Of a stretch of 11,502 nt of DNA, positions 1 to 7,117 are shown piece after piece. Both the position numbers and the translations under genes were made by a program. This stretch comes from Candidatus Cloacimonadota bacterium (GTDB lineage Bacteria > Cloacimonadota > Cloacimonadia > Cloacimonadales > TCS61). The notes under the pieces are model-generated. The model did not search any database. It was not told the origin of the DNA and saw only the letters and a program-made list of their open reading frames with translations. Location of the stretch: assembly GCA_030596265.1 (NCBI GenBank), contig JAUVKM010000033.1, positions 1 through 11,502 on the forward strand. Reading direction: 5' to 3'. The stretch's first letter is position 1. Every line of letters begins with the position of its first letter.

Positions 1-2
1 AT

Positions 3-2309
3 GAAGGTTTTGTTCGTGTTAAAATTAATGGAATCATGCGTCAGCTTAGTGAAAAGATCACACTCGATAAAAAAAGTAAACATAATATCGATATTGTTGT
101 TGATCGACTTGTTTTAAAAGATAATATTCGCTCAAGATTAATTGACTCGGTTGAAACTGCTTTAAAACTAACTAATGGTTTTATAAAGATAGAATATCTT
201 GATGAAGATCGTATTGAAAATCTATCCGAAGCAAATTCCTGTCCGAGTTGCGGAATCGGCTATCCTGAACTTACCCCTCAGCATTTCTCCTTTAACAGCC
301 CAATCGGCATGTGCAGATCCTGTAATGGACTCGGTACCAAAATGGAATTTGATCCCGATTTGATAATTCCTGTTAAAACACTTTCTATCATGGAAGGGGC
401 AGTAGTACATTGGGGAACATTAAATAAGAAAAAAAGCAGTTGGCAGCTAAAAAAGCTTAAGGCGATTTCTAGAGAATATGGATTTTCTTTAAATGAACCA
501 TGGGAAGGACTTTCTTTAACAGCAAAAGATCTCCTTTTATTCGGATCAAGAGGGCAGAAAATTAGATTTGAGTGGAGTTCTAAAAACAGTTCAGGTTCCT
601 TTCTATCTTCATTCGAAGGCATAATCCCAACTCTTTCCCGCCGGATGAATGAAACAAAATCTGAATATATGCGAAAATACTATTTGAAGTATATTGGCAA
701 TAAAGAGTGCCCGGATTGTAAGGGTAAGAAACTTCGTAAAGAAAGTCTGGCAGTTAAAATTGCTGATTTATCAATCAACGAAATAACCACAATGTCAATT
801 TCAAATGCAATCAAATATTTCGATAAACTTGTATTATTAGGAAATGATAAACTTATTGCGGAAGAAGTTCTGAAAGAGATAAATAATCGTCTTAACTTCC
901 TCGTGAATGTTGGATTGCATTATCTTACATTAGATAGAAAAGCTCCAACATTATCCGGTGGAGAATCGCAAAGAATAAGACTAGCAAGCCAAATCGGGAG
1001 CAGCCTTGTTGGTGTGATGTATATCCTAGATGAGCCTACAATCGGCTTACATCAGCGAGACAATAAACGACTGATAAATATGCTGCTCCATCTACGTGAC
1101 ATTGGAAATACTGTTATTGTTGTTGAGCATGACGAACAAATGATTAGAACAGCGGATCAAATAATTGATATTGGTCCTCAGGCCGGAATCTACGGTGGAG
1201 AGATAATTTTTCAAGGTAATATTGAACAATTGCTAAGATCAAGAAAATCTATGACAGGAAGATATCTATCTGGGAAACTAAGCATTGAGATACCGAAAGA
1301 AAGATTAAAGCCGGATAAACGCAAACTGAGGATCAATGGTGCCTTTCAGAATAATCTTAAAAAGATCAATGTTGATATCCCAGTTGGTTCTTTCACATGT
1401 GTTACCGGTGTTTCAGGATCGGGTAAAAGTTCTTTGATCAATCAGATATTATATCCAGCTATGGCAAAAGAGCTAAATAAATCCAACAGAAAACAAGGTA
1501 GTTTTGATAACATTAAGGGTTATGAATATTTTGATAAAGTTATAAACATAGATCAACAGCCAATTGGAAGAACTCCTCGTTCAAATCCTGCAACTTATAC
1601 TAAATTATTCGATCCGATCAGAAATTTATTTTCCCAAACTCCTGCCGCAAAGTTACGAGGTTATAAACCGGGAAGATTTTCTTTTAACGTAAAAGGCGGA
1701 AGATGTGAATCCTGTAGTGGTGGTGGTATAAAACAGATCGAGATGCACTTCCTGCCAGATATTTATGTGAAGTGTGAAGTCTGCGATGGTTCACGTTATA
1801 ATAAAGAAACTTTAGCTGTAAAATTTAAAGGTTACAGCATTGCAGATGTGCTTAAAATGGATGTTCAAGAAGCGATTAAGATTTTTGATAAAGTGCCTAA
1901 AATATATAAAGTTCTGCAAACTTTGAAAGAAGTTGGAATGGAATATATTAAACTTGGACAAGCATCCACAACACTATCCGGTGGAGAAGCTCAAAGAATC
2001 AAGCTTTCACGTGAACTGAGTAAAACAAGTACTAGCAAAACACTTTACATTTTGGATGAACCAACAACCGGATTGCACTTCGATGATATAAAAAAATTAT
2101 TAAAAGTACTTCACAGATTAGTTTCAATGGGAAATACTGTGATTGTAATTGAGCACAACCTGGATATAATAAAATGTGCGGATTATATCATAGATTTGGG
2201 ACCGGAAGGCGGAGATGAAGGCGGAAAAGTTGTTGCAACTGGAACTCCCGAAGAAATTGCGAACATTAAGAAATCTTTTACCGGAAGATTTTTGAAAGAA
2301 ATATTATAA
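3..2309 (+). CDS. uvrA: UvrA, excinuclease ABC subunit A (5' end outside window)
   Basis: UvrA is the ABC-type ATPase that finds damaged DNA and loads UvrB in nucleotide excision repair. The reading frame is open from position 3. The 11 codons before the first visible ATG (position 36) read EGFVRVKINGI, a normal internal UvrA stretch, so 36 is not the start and roughly 170 N-terminal residues, including the first Walker A, lie upstream. Numbering from that ATG, I see zinc-module cysteines at 69/72/93/96, a further CxxC at 225/228, ABC signature I (LSGGESQRIRLASQIG, ~306-321), Walker B I (YILDEPTIGLHQRDN, ~329-343), Walker A II (GVSGSGKSS, 458-466), the second zinc module C557/C560/C580/C583, signature II (LSGGEAQRIKLSREL, ~647-661), Walker B II (YILDEPTTGLH, ~671-681) and the H-loop VIVIEHNLD. 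The C-terminus matches the normal family end. It lies 40 bases upstream of dapD on the same strand and is probably cotranscribed. Nothing suggests damage to the gene. Confidence 0.98.
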   Translation, partial: EGFVRVKINGIMRQLSEKITLDKKSKHNIDIVVDRLVLKDNIRSRLIDSVETALKLTNGFIKIEYLDEDRIENLSEANSCPSCGIGYPELTPQHFSFNSPIGMCRSCNGLGTKMEFDPDLIIPVKTLSIMEGAVVHWGTLNKKKSSWQLKKLKAISREYGFSLNEPWEGLSLTAKDLLLFGSRGQKIRFEWSSKNSSGSFLSSFEGIIPTLSRRMNETKSEYMRKYYLKYIGNKECPDCKGKKLRKESLAVKIADLSINEITTMSISNAIKYFDKLVLLGNDKLIAEEVLKEINNRLNFLVNVGLHYLTLDRKAPTLSGGESQRIRLASQIGSSLVGVMYILDEPTIGLHQRDNKRLINMLLHLRDIGNTVIVVEHDEQMIRTADQIIDIGPQAGIYGGEIIFQGNIEQLLRSRKSMTGRYLSGKLSIEIPKERLKPDKRKLRINGAFQNNLKKINVDIPVGSFTCVTGVSGSGKSSLINQILYPAMAKELNKSNRKQGSFDNIKGYEYFDKVINIDQQPIGRTPRSNPATYTKLFDPIRNLFSQTPAAKLRGYKPGRFSFNVKGGRCESCSGGGIKQIEMHFLPDIYVKCEVCDGSRYNKETLAVKFKGYSIADVLKMDVQEAIKIFDKVPKIYKVLQTLKEVGMEYIKLGQASTTLSGGEAQRIKLSRELSKTSTSKTLYILDEPTTGLHFDDIKKLLKVLHRLVSMGNTVIVIEHNLDIIKCADYIIDLGPEGGDEGGKVVATGTPEEIANIKKSFTGRFLKEIL

Positions 2310-2345
2310 GAGAATCTCTTTCAAGAAAGAGATATTATAGGAGTA
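2294..2345 (+). repeat. Imperfect 31-base tandem duplication spanning the uvrA stop and dapD ribosome site
   Basis: Positions 2294-2314 and 2325-2345 match closely, with only a few mismatches. The conserved core is gaaagaRatattataRgag. The two copies are offset by 31 bases. The first contains the last uvrA codons and stop. The second contains the dapD Shine-Dalgarno sequence AGGAG (2339-2343), which sits 6 bases before the dapD ATG. The segment between them (2314-2324) is complementary to both copies. Confidence 0.7.
2314..2333 (+). promoter_or_regulatory. Hairpin in the uvrA-dapD spacer
   Basis: Arms atctctttc (2314-2322) and gaaagagat (2325-2333) are perfect 9-base complements with a 2-base centre, so the real loop would be about 4 bases. 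No T-run follows, so it does not look like a Rho-independent terminator. The right arm ends 5 bases before the dapD ribosome site. The left arm can instead pair with 2292-2302, making a competing hairpin. Any regulatory role is inference. Confidence 0.45.
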
Positions 2346-2349
2346 AATT

Positions 2350-3147
2350 ATGAGTTTAAAATCCGAAATCCTTGAATTGTATAATAAAATGGAATTTACA
2401 AAAGATGATAAAAATTTATTCCTCAAATTTAGAAACGGACTTAATTCCGGAGAAATTCGTGCTGCTGAAAAGATAAATGGTAAATGGATCACTAATGATT
2501 GGGTAAAGAAAGGCATTCTGGCCGGCTTCAAAATGGGTAAAGTTGTACAATTAGGAAACTTTATGGATAAAGATACTTATCCTGTACAGGATATAACAAA
2601 TAGAAAGAATGTCAGACTTGTTCCCGGTGGTTCTTCTATCCGTGAAGGTGCTTATATTGGAGAGAATGTGGTAATGATGCCGCCAATGTACATAAATGTT
2701 GGTGCTTATGTAGATGATGGGACAATGATAGATTCTCATGCTCTAGTCGGCGCTTGCGCTCAGGTTGGCAAAAAGGTACACCTCAGTGCTGCATCACAAC
2801 TTGGTGGAGTATTAGAACCTATCAGTGCAAACCCCGTGATCATTGAAGATAATGTTTTTATTGGTGGGAATTGCGGGATTTATGAAGGTGTGATTGTTGA
2901 GCAGAATGCGATTATTGCAGCAGGTGTCATAATAACAGCCGGAACTCCAATTTTCGATTCTTTGAATAATCAATTTCTTACAAAAGATAAGAATGGTTCT
3001 CTGCATATTCCTCAAGGAGCAGTTGTAATTCCTGGTACGCGCCGGATGAAGAGCAATGACGAGTTTTCAATTTACTGTCCAATTATTATTAAATATAGAG
3101 ATGAAAAGAGCGATAGATCGGTAACATTAGAAGATGCTCTAAGATGA
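2350..3147 (+). CDS. dapD: Tetrahydrodipicolinate N-succinyltransferase (DapD)
   Basis: Transfers a succinyl group from succinyl-CoA to tetrahydrodipicolinate in the diaminopimelate/lysine pathway, in the cytoplasm. At 265 residues it is close to the usual ~275. The N-terminal domain carries the family motif AAEKINGKWITNDWVKKG (~38-55). Residues ~95-205 form hexapeptide repeats of a left-handed beta-helix, with MPPMYINVGAYVDDGTMIDS (~110-129), AQVGKKVHLS and GGVLEP (162-167), followed by the short C-terminal sheet. D128, in GTMID, matches the catalytic Asp proposed for the family. By eye, the proposed partner Glu is Gly here (G176 in GNCGIYEG), with E179 three residues later. The start is supported by AGGAG 6 bases upstream. 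It overlaps the next gene by 4 bases (ATGA), implying translational coupling with an aminotransferase that could do the following step. An N-acetyl variant of the reaction cannot be excluded from sequence alone. Confidence 0.93.
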   Translation: MSLKSEILELYNKMEFTKDDKNLFLKFRNGLNSGEIRAAEKINGKWITNDWVKKGILAGFKMGKVVQLGNFMDKDTYPVQDITNRKNVRLVPGGSSIREGAYIGENVVMMPPMYINVGAYVDDGTMIDSHALVGACAQVGKKVHLSAASQLGGVLEPISANPVIIEDNVFIGGNCGIYEGVIVEQNAIIAAGVIITAGTPIFDSLNNQFLTKDKNGSLHIPQGAVVIPGTRRMKSNDEFSIYCPIIIKYRDEKSDRSVTLEDALR

Positions 3148-4262
3148 AACCAATAAAATACGCAGATCGGATAACAGGTATAGAAAAATCTGAATTGCGG
3201 CAATTATTTGATAAAGCTCCACCTGATTCAATTAATCTTGGTTTAGGAGAGATCCAATTCACAACACCAAAAATTATTACGAATCGTGCAATTGAGATTA
3301 TTAAGCAGGGAAACATTCGATATACTCCAAATGCAGGATTACCCGAATTACAGAAGTCAATAACGGATTATTATAATATCCAACTAAATGAAAATGTTTG
3401 CGTTACAACAGGAGCGGAAGAAGCCATTTTTGCTTCACTTTTCAGCTTTATAAATCCTGGTGACGAAGTACTGATCGCAAATCCAACTTATATCGCATAT
3501 AAAACAATTATTAAAATGCTTGGTGGAGTAGTAGTAGAATTTGATCTTGATTCGAAATCTAATTTCAAATTGGATCGAAACGACTTCACAAATAGAATTA
3601 CTTCTAAAACAAAAGTGTTACTTATAAATAATCCTTCGAATCCAACTGGAAGGTGTTTCTCAGAAAATGAGATGGATTTTATGATTTCTAAATGTAATGA
3701 AAATGATATACTAATTATTGTAGATGAGATTTATCGTGAATTATATACTGATAATAAACCAATAACTTTCTTGGATAAAACTGGAAAAATAATTGTGATT
3801 TCGGGTCTCTCTAAATCTCATTGTATGAGCGGATGGCGAGTGGGATGGGCTGTATCAAATGATCCTGACCTTATTAAGCCTATCATTATTTCACACCAAT
3901 ACATTTGTACCTGTGCTCCATATATATCTCAAGAAGTTGCAATCACAGCTTTATCCTCAGAAGGTATGAAAGTTCAAAACAAAATACGTTTAGAACTTGA
4001 ATCTAACAAAAAGTTTGTGCTTAAACAATTTGAACAACTTCTACCAAGTCTTCCTATACTAAATAATACATCTTCTCCTTATTTATTTATCAATATATAT
4101 ATTGATGAAATCATGCTTGTAAATGAGCTGATAAAGAATGGATTAATAGTAATGCCAGGAAGAATATTTGGTTCAAATGGAAAACATTGGATCAGATTAA
4201 ATTATGCTACTGATAAAAAAAAGCTTGCCAAAGGCATACATATTATAAAAAAAATATTATAA
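3144..4262 (+). CDS. Fold-type I PLP aminotransferase, probable N-succinyl-diaminopimelate aminotransferase
   Basis: A class I/II aminotransferase of 372 residues, somewhat shorter than the usual ~390. The PLP-binding set is complete: NNPSNPTGR (162-170, with N166), VDEIY (D194 pairs with the pyridine nitrogen; Y197), the Schiff-base lysine K224 in SGLSKSHCMSGWRVGW, the phosphate-binding arginine R232 in the same motif, and R351 in the WIRLNYA motif, placed like the substrate-carboxylate arginine of aspartate aminotransferase. The ATG overlaps the dapD stop (ATGA), so the two are almost certainly cotranslated. That context suggests the DapC reaction, converting N-succinyl-2-amino-6-ketopimelate to N-succinyl-LL-diaminopimelate with glutamate as donor. 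The family itself is broad (aspartate, aromatic or alanine substrates), so the specific substrate is inferred from the neighbour. No dapE or other lysine genes lie in the window. Confidence 0.85.
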   Translation: MKPIKYADRITGIEKSELRQLFDKAPPDSINLGLGEIQFTTPKIITNRAIEIIKQGNIRYTPNAGLPELQKSITDYYNIQLNENVCVTTGAEEAIFASLFSFINPGDEVLIANPTYIAYKTIIKMLGGVVVEFDLDSKSNFKLDRNDFTNRITSKTKVLLINNPSNPTGRCFSENEMDFMISKCNENDILIIVDEIYRELYTDNKPITFLDKTGKIIVISGLSKSHCMSGWRVGWAVSNDPDLIKPIIISHQYICTCAPYISQEVAITALSSEGMKVQNKIRLELESNKKFVLKQFEQLLPSLPILNNTSSPYLFINIYIDEIMLVNELIKNGLIVMPGRIFGSNGKHWIRLNYATDKKKLAKGIHIIKKIL

Positions 4263-4314
4263 GGTTATTTAATAAATTATTTTATTGTTTGTTAAATAAT
4301 GAGGAGGGGACTAT
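4263..4314 (+). promoter_or_regulatory. AT-rich leader with a very strong ribosome site before the first cyclase
   Basis: A 52-base, almost pure A/T spacer. AGGAGGGG at 4302-4309 lies 5 bases before the ATG at 4315 and is the strongest Shine-Dalgarno site in the window, fixing that start. An inverted repeat, ttatttaa (4265-4272) and ttaaataa (4292-4299), flanks 19 bases. With no GC pairs it would be a weak hairpin and could be chance. I see no convincing -35/-10 pair, so I cannot say whether the cyclases have their own promoter or are read from the dap genes. Confidence 0.5.
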
Positions 4315-6015
4315 ATGAAGTATATTTTCATTATACTATTGTTAATTGTCCTTATTACCTCCTCTCTTTGTGCAAAAACTAAAATAGAAAGCCTTGAAAG
4401 TAAATTAAGGGTGGTTGTTGCAGAAGAAAAAATCAAAGTTCTAAATTCACTTGCTAAAGAATATCTATTTATTTCTCCCGAGCAATCAATTATCTATGGT
4501 ATACTGGCCGCAGAAGTTGCAATACAATTTCATGATGAGATGAATGAACATGAGGCATATAACAATATAGCCAATTCATATGCACTACTAAAAGATTATA
4601 AAGAGACTATCCTCTATCTCGAGAAAGCTCTGAATAAGAGTGAAATAATTGGTGACGCTGAGGTAATCCTTAAAGATATTTATAAGATTGCTGATGTATA
4701 TAGTACTAGCAAAAACCATACAAAATCAATAGAATATTATAATAAGGCTTTAAAAATAAACGAGATAATGAATAATCGGGGTGAAGTTGCACTTGCTTTG
4801 AATCGTATTGGATTAGAATATAAGAAAGCTGGTCAATACAAGAAAGCTTCTGAGTTTTTTATTAGAGCTTTACGATTTGAAGAAGAAAATGAACGCGTTC
4901 TTATTCGCGATGAATATAAGCAGATCTCCGAGTTTTACACATCCAGGGGTGAAGACGAGAAAGCTCTGGAGTATTATAAACTTTTTACTACAATGAAAGA
5001 TACAATCGCCAGTGTAGAAAGTTCCCATAAAATCAGTGATATGCAAACTCATTATGAAGATGAACAAAGACAGCGAAGAATTGAACTTCTACAAAAAGAG
5101 AATGAAATTCGCGAGCTTGAATTACAACAATTAATTCTCAAGCAAGAAAAGGAATTTGATGCAAAACAAAGAAAACAACAAATTGAATCTTTAAATAGGG
5201 AAAAAGAATTAAAAATTACACAATTAAAAGTTGCAGAATATGAAAAGAAGAGTATCCAGAAAAAAATTGACTCATATCAGAAAGATAATGAGATTCGTGA
5301 TCTTGAACTTGATAAAAAAGCAATACAAATAAGCTCACAAAATTTTACACAAAAGGTTTTGTTATCTGCAATCGTAATTATCTCGATATTTACAATAGTT
5401 GGATTCTATCTCGCATTTACAAATAGCTCAATGAACAAAGCTTTGAACATAGCTAATGCAAAACTTAAGCAAATTGCTAAAACAGATCCCTTAACAGACC
5501 TTTCGAACCGTAGAGACATGATTGAAAAAATGGAGCATGAGCAGAAACGTTTTGGAAGAAATGGAAAATCATTTGTTCTTCTTATGTCCGATATAGATGA
5601 CTTCAAAAAAATCAACGATGATAATGGTCATGACTGTGGAGACTTTATTCTTGAATCACTTGCTAAACAAATGAGAACCACTGTTCGTAAGCAGGATTTT
5701 ACAGGACGCTGGGGTGGTGAAGAATTTCTTATGCTGCTTCCAGAAACTGATATTGATGGTGGTTTTGCTTTGGCTGATAAGATTCGTAAAGATATTGAAG
5801 GGACTTCTTATGTTTTCAACAACATTAAATTGAAATTAACCATGACTTTTGGCGTAAGCGTTTATGATAGACCAATGGACATTGATTATTGCATTAAGAT
5901 GGCCGATGAGGCTTTATATATAGGGAAAAAGCAAGGCAAAAACTGTGTAATTAAAACAAAACCCAAAGACAAACCAATTATTATCGGTATTGATAGATCA
6001 ATTGAATCTGCTTAA
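4315..6015 (+). CDS. Membrane diguanylate cyclase with periplasmic TPR repeats and coiled coil
   Basis: Predicted to make cyclic di-GMP from two GTP at the inner membrane. Order of parts in 566 residues: a signal peptide (1-20, hydrophobic core then SSLCA); about four TPR units (~83-116, 124-157, 162-195, 203-236; for example NRIGLEYKKAGQYKKASEFF); a highly charged coiled coil (~240-345); one transmembrane helix (~347-368); and a GGDEF domain (~386-548). The catalytic set is complete: DPLTDLSNRR, D426 (metal) in DIDDFKKIND, N434, D443 and GGEEF (467-471). RKQD (458-461) sits five residues before GGEEF, the classic RxxD product-inhibition site. The TPRs would be periplasmic and presumably sense a protein or ligand, signalling through the coiled coil. 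I cannot name the signal. The coiled coil has an internal three-fold repeat. A related shorter cyclase follows 21 bases downstream. Confidence 0.9.
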   Translation: MKYIFIILLLIVLITSSLCAKTKIESLESKLRVVVAEEKIKVLNSLAKEYLFISPEQSIIYGILAAEVAIQFHDEMNEHEAYNNIANSYALLKDYKETILYLEKALNKSEIIGDAEVILKDIYKIADVYSTSKNHTKSIEYYNKALKINEIMNNRGEVALALNRIGLEYKKAGQYKKASEFFIRALRFEEENERVLIRDEYKQISEFYTSRGEDEKALEYYKLFTTMKDTIASVESSHKISDMQTHYEDEQRQRRIELLQKENEIRELELQQLILKQEKEFDAKQRKQQIESLNREKELKITQLKVAEYEKKSIQKKIDSYQKDNEIRDLELDKKAIQISSQNFTQKVLLSAIVIISIFTIVGFYLAFTNSSMNKALNIANAKLKQIAKTDPLTDLSNRRDMIEKMEHEQKRFGRNGKSFVLLMSDIDDFKKINDDNGHDCGDFILESLAKQMRTTVRKQDFTGRWGGEEFLMLLPETDIDGGFALADKIRKDIEGTSYVFNNIKLKLTMTFGVSVYDRPMDIDYCIKMADEALYIGKKQGKNCVIKTKPKDKPIIIGIDRSIESA

Positions 6016-6023
6016 TTGACATT

Positions 6024-6027
6024 GGAG
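6024..6027 (+). promoter_or_regulatory. Ribosome site that sets the start of the second cyclase at 6037
   Basis: GGAG lies 9 bases before the ATG at 6037. The frame stays open back to a TTG at 6016, directly after the preceding stop, but no ribosome site fits that TTG. The ATG at 6037 also begins a clean signal peptide (MRKLIFALYMSCFLLNLSA). Confidence 0.75.
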
Positions 6028-6036
6028 AAATATACT

Positions 6037-7059
6037 ATGAGAAAATTAATTTTCGCTTTGTATATGTCTTGTTTTCTTCTTAACCTTTCTGCAATAGATA
6101 ACGTTGGACAATTAAAGTCTTCTTTGTCAAAATTAGAGGGAATTGAAAAAGCTAAAATTCTTTATAGACTTGCATCATATACAGATTCTTTAGAAGCAAC
6201 AGAAAAAATTGAATACTGCGCTCAGGCAAAAAGTATTGTTTCGGATTTAAATAATTATGAATTACTTTCTGATATTTTAGTATTAGAATCTAAGATTTAT
6301 AAAGAATCTAATGACATTAAAAAATATTCTTCTTCAATAGAAGAATACATCGAATTTTATAAAAGAGTAACACGATTAGAAATAGAAAGCAATAAAATGC
6401 AAGTATCAAAACAGATGATAATAAAATATTCGTTCATGATAGGATTTCTTGTTATTCTTAATATTGCTTTTGTTGTTTATTACCGTTATCGTACTAAAAC
6501 TGTTGATCATATTAAACTTATTAAAGCTAATAAACAACTTGAAGAACTTTCACGAAAAGATCCCCTAACATCTATTTCAAATCGTCGTGATATTCTTGAA
6601 AAAATAAACTATGAGACATTACGGTTTGAAAGAAATAAGAAAGAATTCAGTCTTGTTATGGGTGATATTGACAACTTTAAATCTGTTAATGATAATCACG
6701 GTCATGAGTGTGGTGATTACATTCTCAAGGCACTTGTTAATACAATTATTTCAGGTTTACGAAAACAAGACATCGTAGGTAGATGGGGCGGTGAAGAATT
6801 CATTCTTTTATTACCTGAAACCAATTTAGCTGGTGGAGAAATTGCTGCAGAAAAGATAAGAAAAATAATTGATCAAAACAAATTCATTTATAATAATAAG
6901 GTAATACCAATTAGTATTACTTTTGGTGTAAGTGAATATTCTAGCGGTAAAAACATCGATAGTTGTATTAAAGAGGCTGATTCGGCGCTTTATAAGGGCA
7001 AAAGTAAGGGTAAGAACAGAGTTGAAATATTTAATCCTGAAGATATTTTGATCGGATAA
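6037..7059 (+). CDS. Membrane diguanylate cyclase, shortened paralogue of the upstream gene
   Basis: Predicted cyclic di-GMP synthase of 340 residues. It has a signal peptide (1-19), a short helical periplasmic region (~22-125), one transmembrane helix (~131-149) and a GGDEF domain (~168-333). Key residues are intact: DPLTSISNRR, D210 in GDIDNFKSVND, N218, D227, and GGEEF (251-255) preceded by the inhibitory RKQD (242-245). The GGDEF domain is roughly half identical by eye to that of the upstream gene. The N-terminal ~45 mature residues also resemble the start of its neighbour (compare KAKILYRLAS with KIKVLNSLAK). The juxtamembrane EFYKRVTRLEIESNKM resembles the end of the neighbour's last TPR. 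What is missing is the middle: most TPR units and the whole ~100-residue coiled coil. The pair therefore looks like a tandem duplication followed by internal loss, or by gain in the other copy. It is probably cotranscribed with its neighbour. Confidence 0.9.
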   Translation: MRKLIFALYMSCFLLNLSAIDNVGQLKSSLSKLEGIEKAKILYRLASYTDSLEATEKIEYCAQAKSIVSDLNNYELLSDILVLESKIYKESNDIKKYSSSIEEYIEFYKRVTRLEIESNKMQVSKQMIIKYSFMIGFLVILNIAFVVYYRYRTKTVDHIKLIKANKQLEELSRKDPLTSISNRRDILEKINYETLRFERNKKEFSLVMGDIDNFKSVNDNHGHECGDYILKALVNTIISGLRKQDIVGRWGGEEFILLLPETNLAGGEIAAEKIRKIIDQNKFIYNNKVIPISITFGVSEYSSGKNIDSCIKEADSALYKGKSKGKNRVEIFNPEDILIG

Positions 7060-7086
7060 AAACAAAAGGCTGCTAATTGCAGCCTT
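7058..7086 (-). terminator. Rho-independent terminator for the minus-strand block
   Basis: Inverted repeat aaggctgc (7066-7073) / gcagcctt (7079-7086), 8 perfect pairs around a 5-base loop. Read on the minus strand it is followed at once by TTGTTTTTA, a proper T-run, so it terminates the lipoprotein transcript. On the plus strand the T-run is on the wrong side, so any effect on the cyclase transcript would rest on the stem alone. The T-run is encoded opposite the stop codon of the plus-strand cyclase. Confidence 0.85.
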
Positions 7087-7117
7087 AAGTACATAAATTG
7101 TAAAAATACTTTTTCTA

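Noticed and set aside
278..622. 114-codon open frame on the minus strand
   Set aside because: Antisense to conserved UvrA sequence including its zinc module. It has no family resemblance.
2311..2336. Rho-independent terminator after uvrA
   Set aside because: A hairpin exists, but no T-run follows and dapD begins at once, so I treat it as a spacer structure.
4285..4295. The 11-mer ttgtttgttaa, shared by the 4263-4314 leader and the 7841-7918 leader (7877-7887)
   Set aside because: Several 11-base matches are expected by chance in an AT-rich window this size, and the copies face opposite ways relative to their genes.
5080..5340. Histidine kinase between the TPRs and the output domain
   Set aside because: The charged helical segment lacks any H-box or ATP-binding N/G motifs. 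It reads as a coiled coil followed by a membrane helix and GGDEF.
6016..6036. TTG start extending the second cyclase by seven codons
   Set aside because: It lacks a ribosome site and adds charged residues before the signal peptide. GGAG 9 bases before the ATG at 6037 is the better start.
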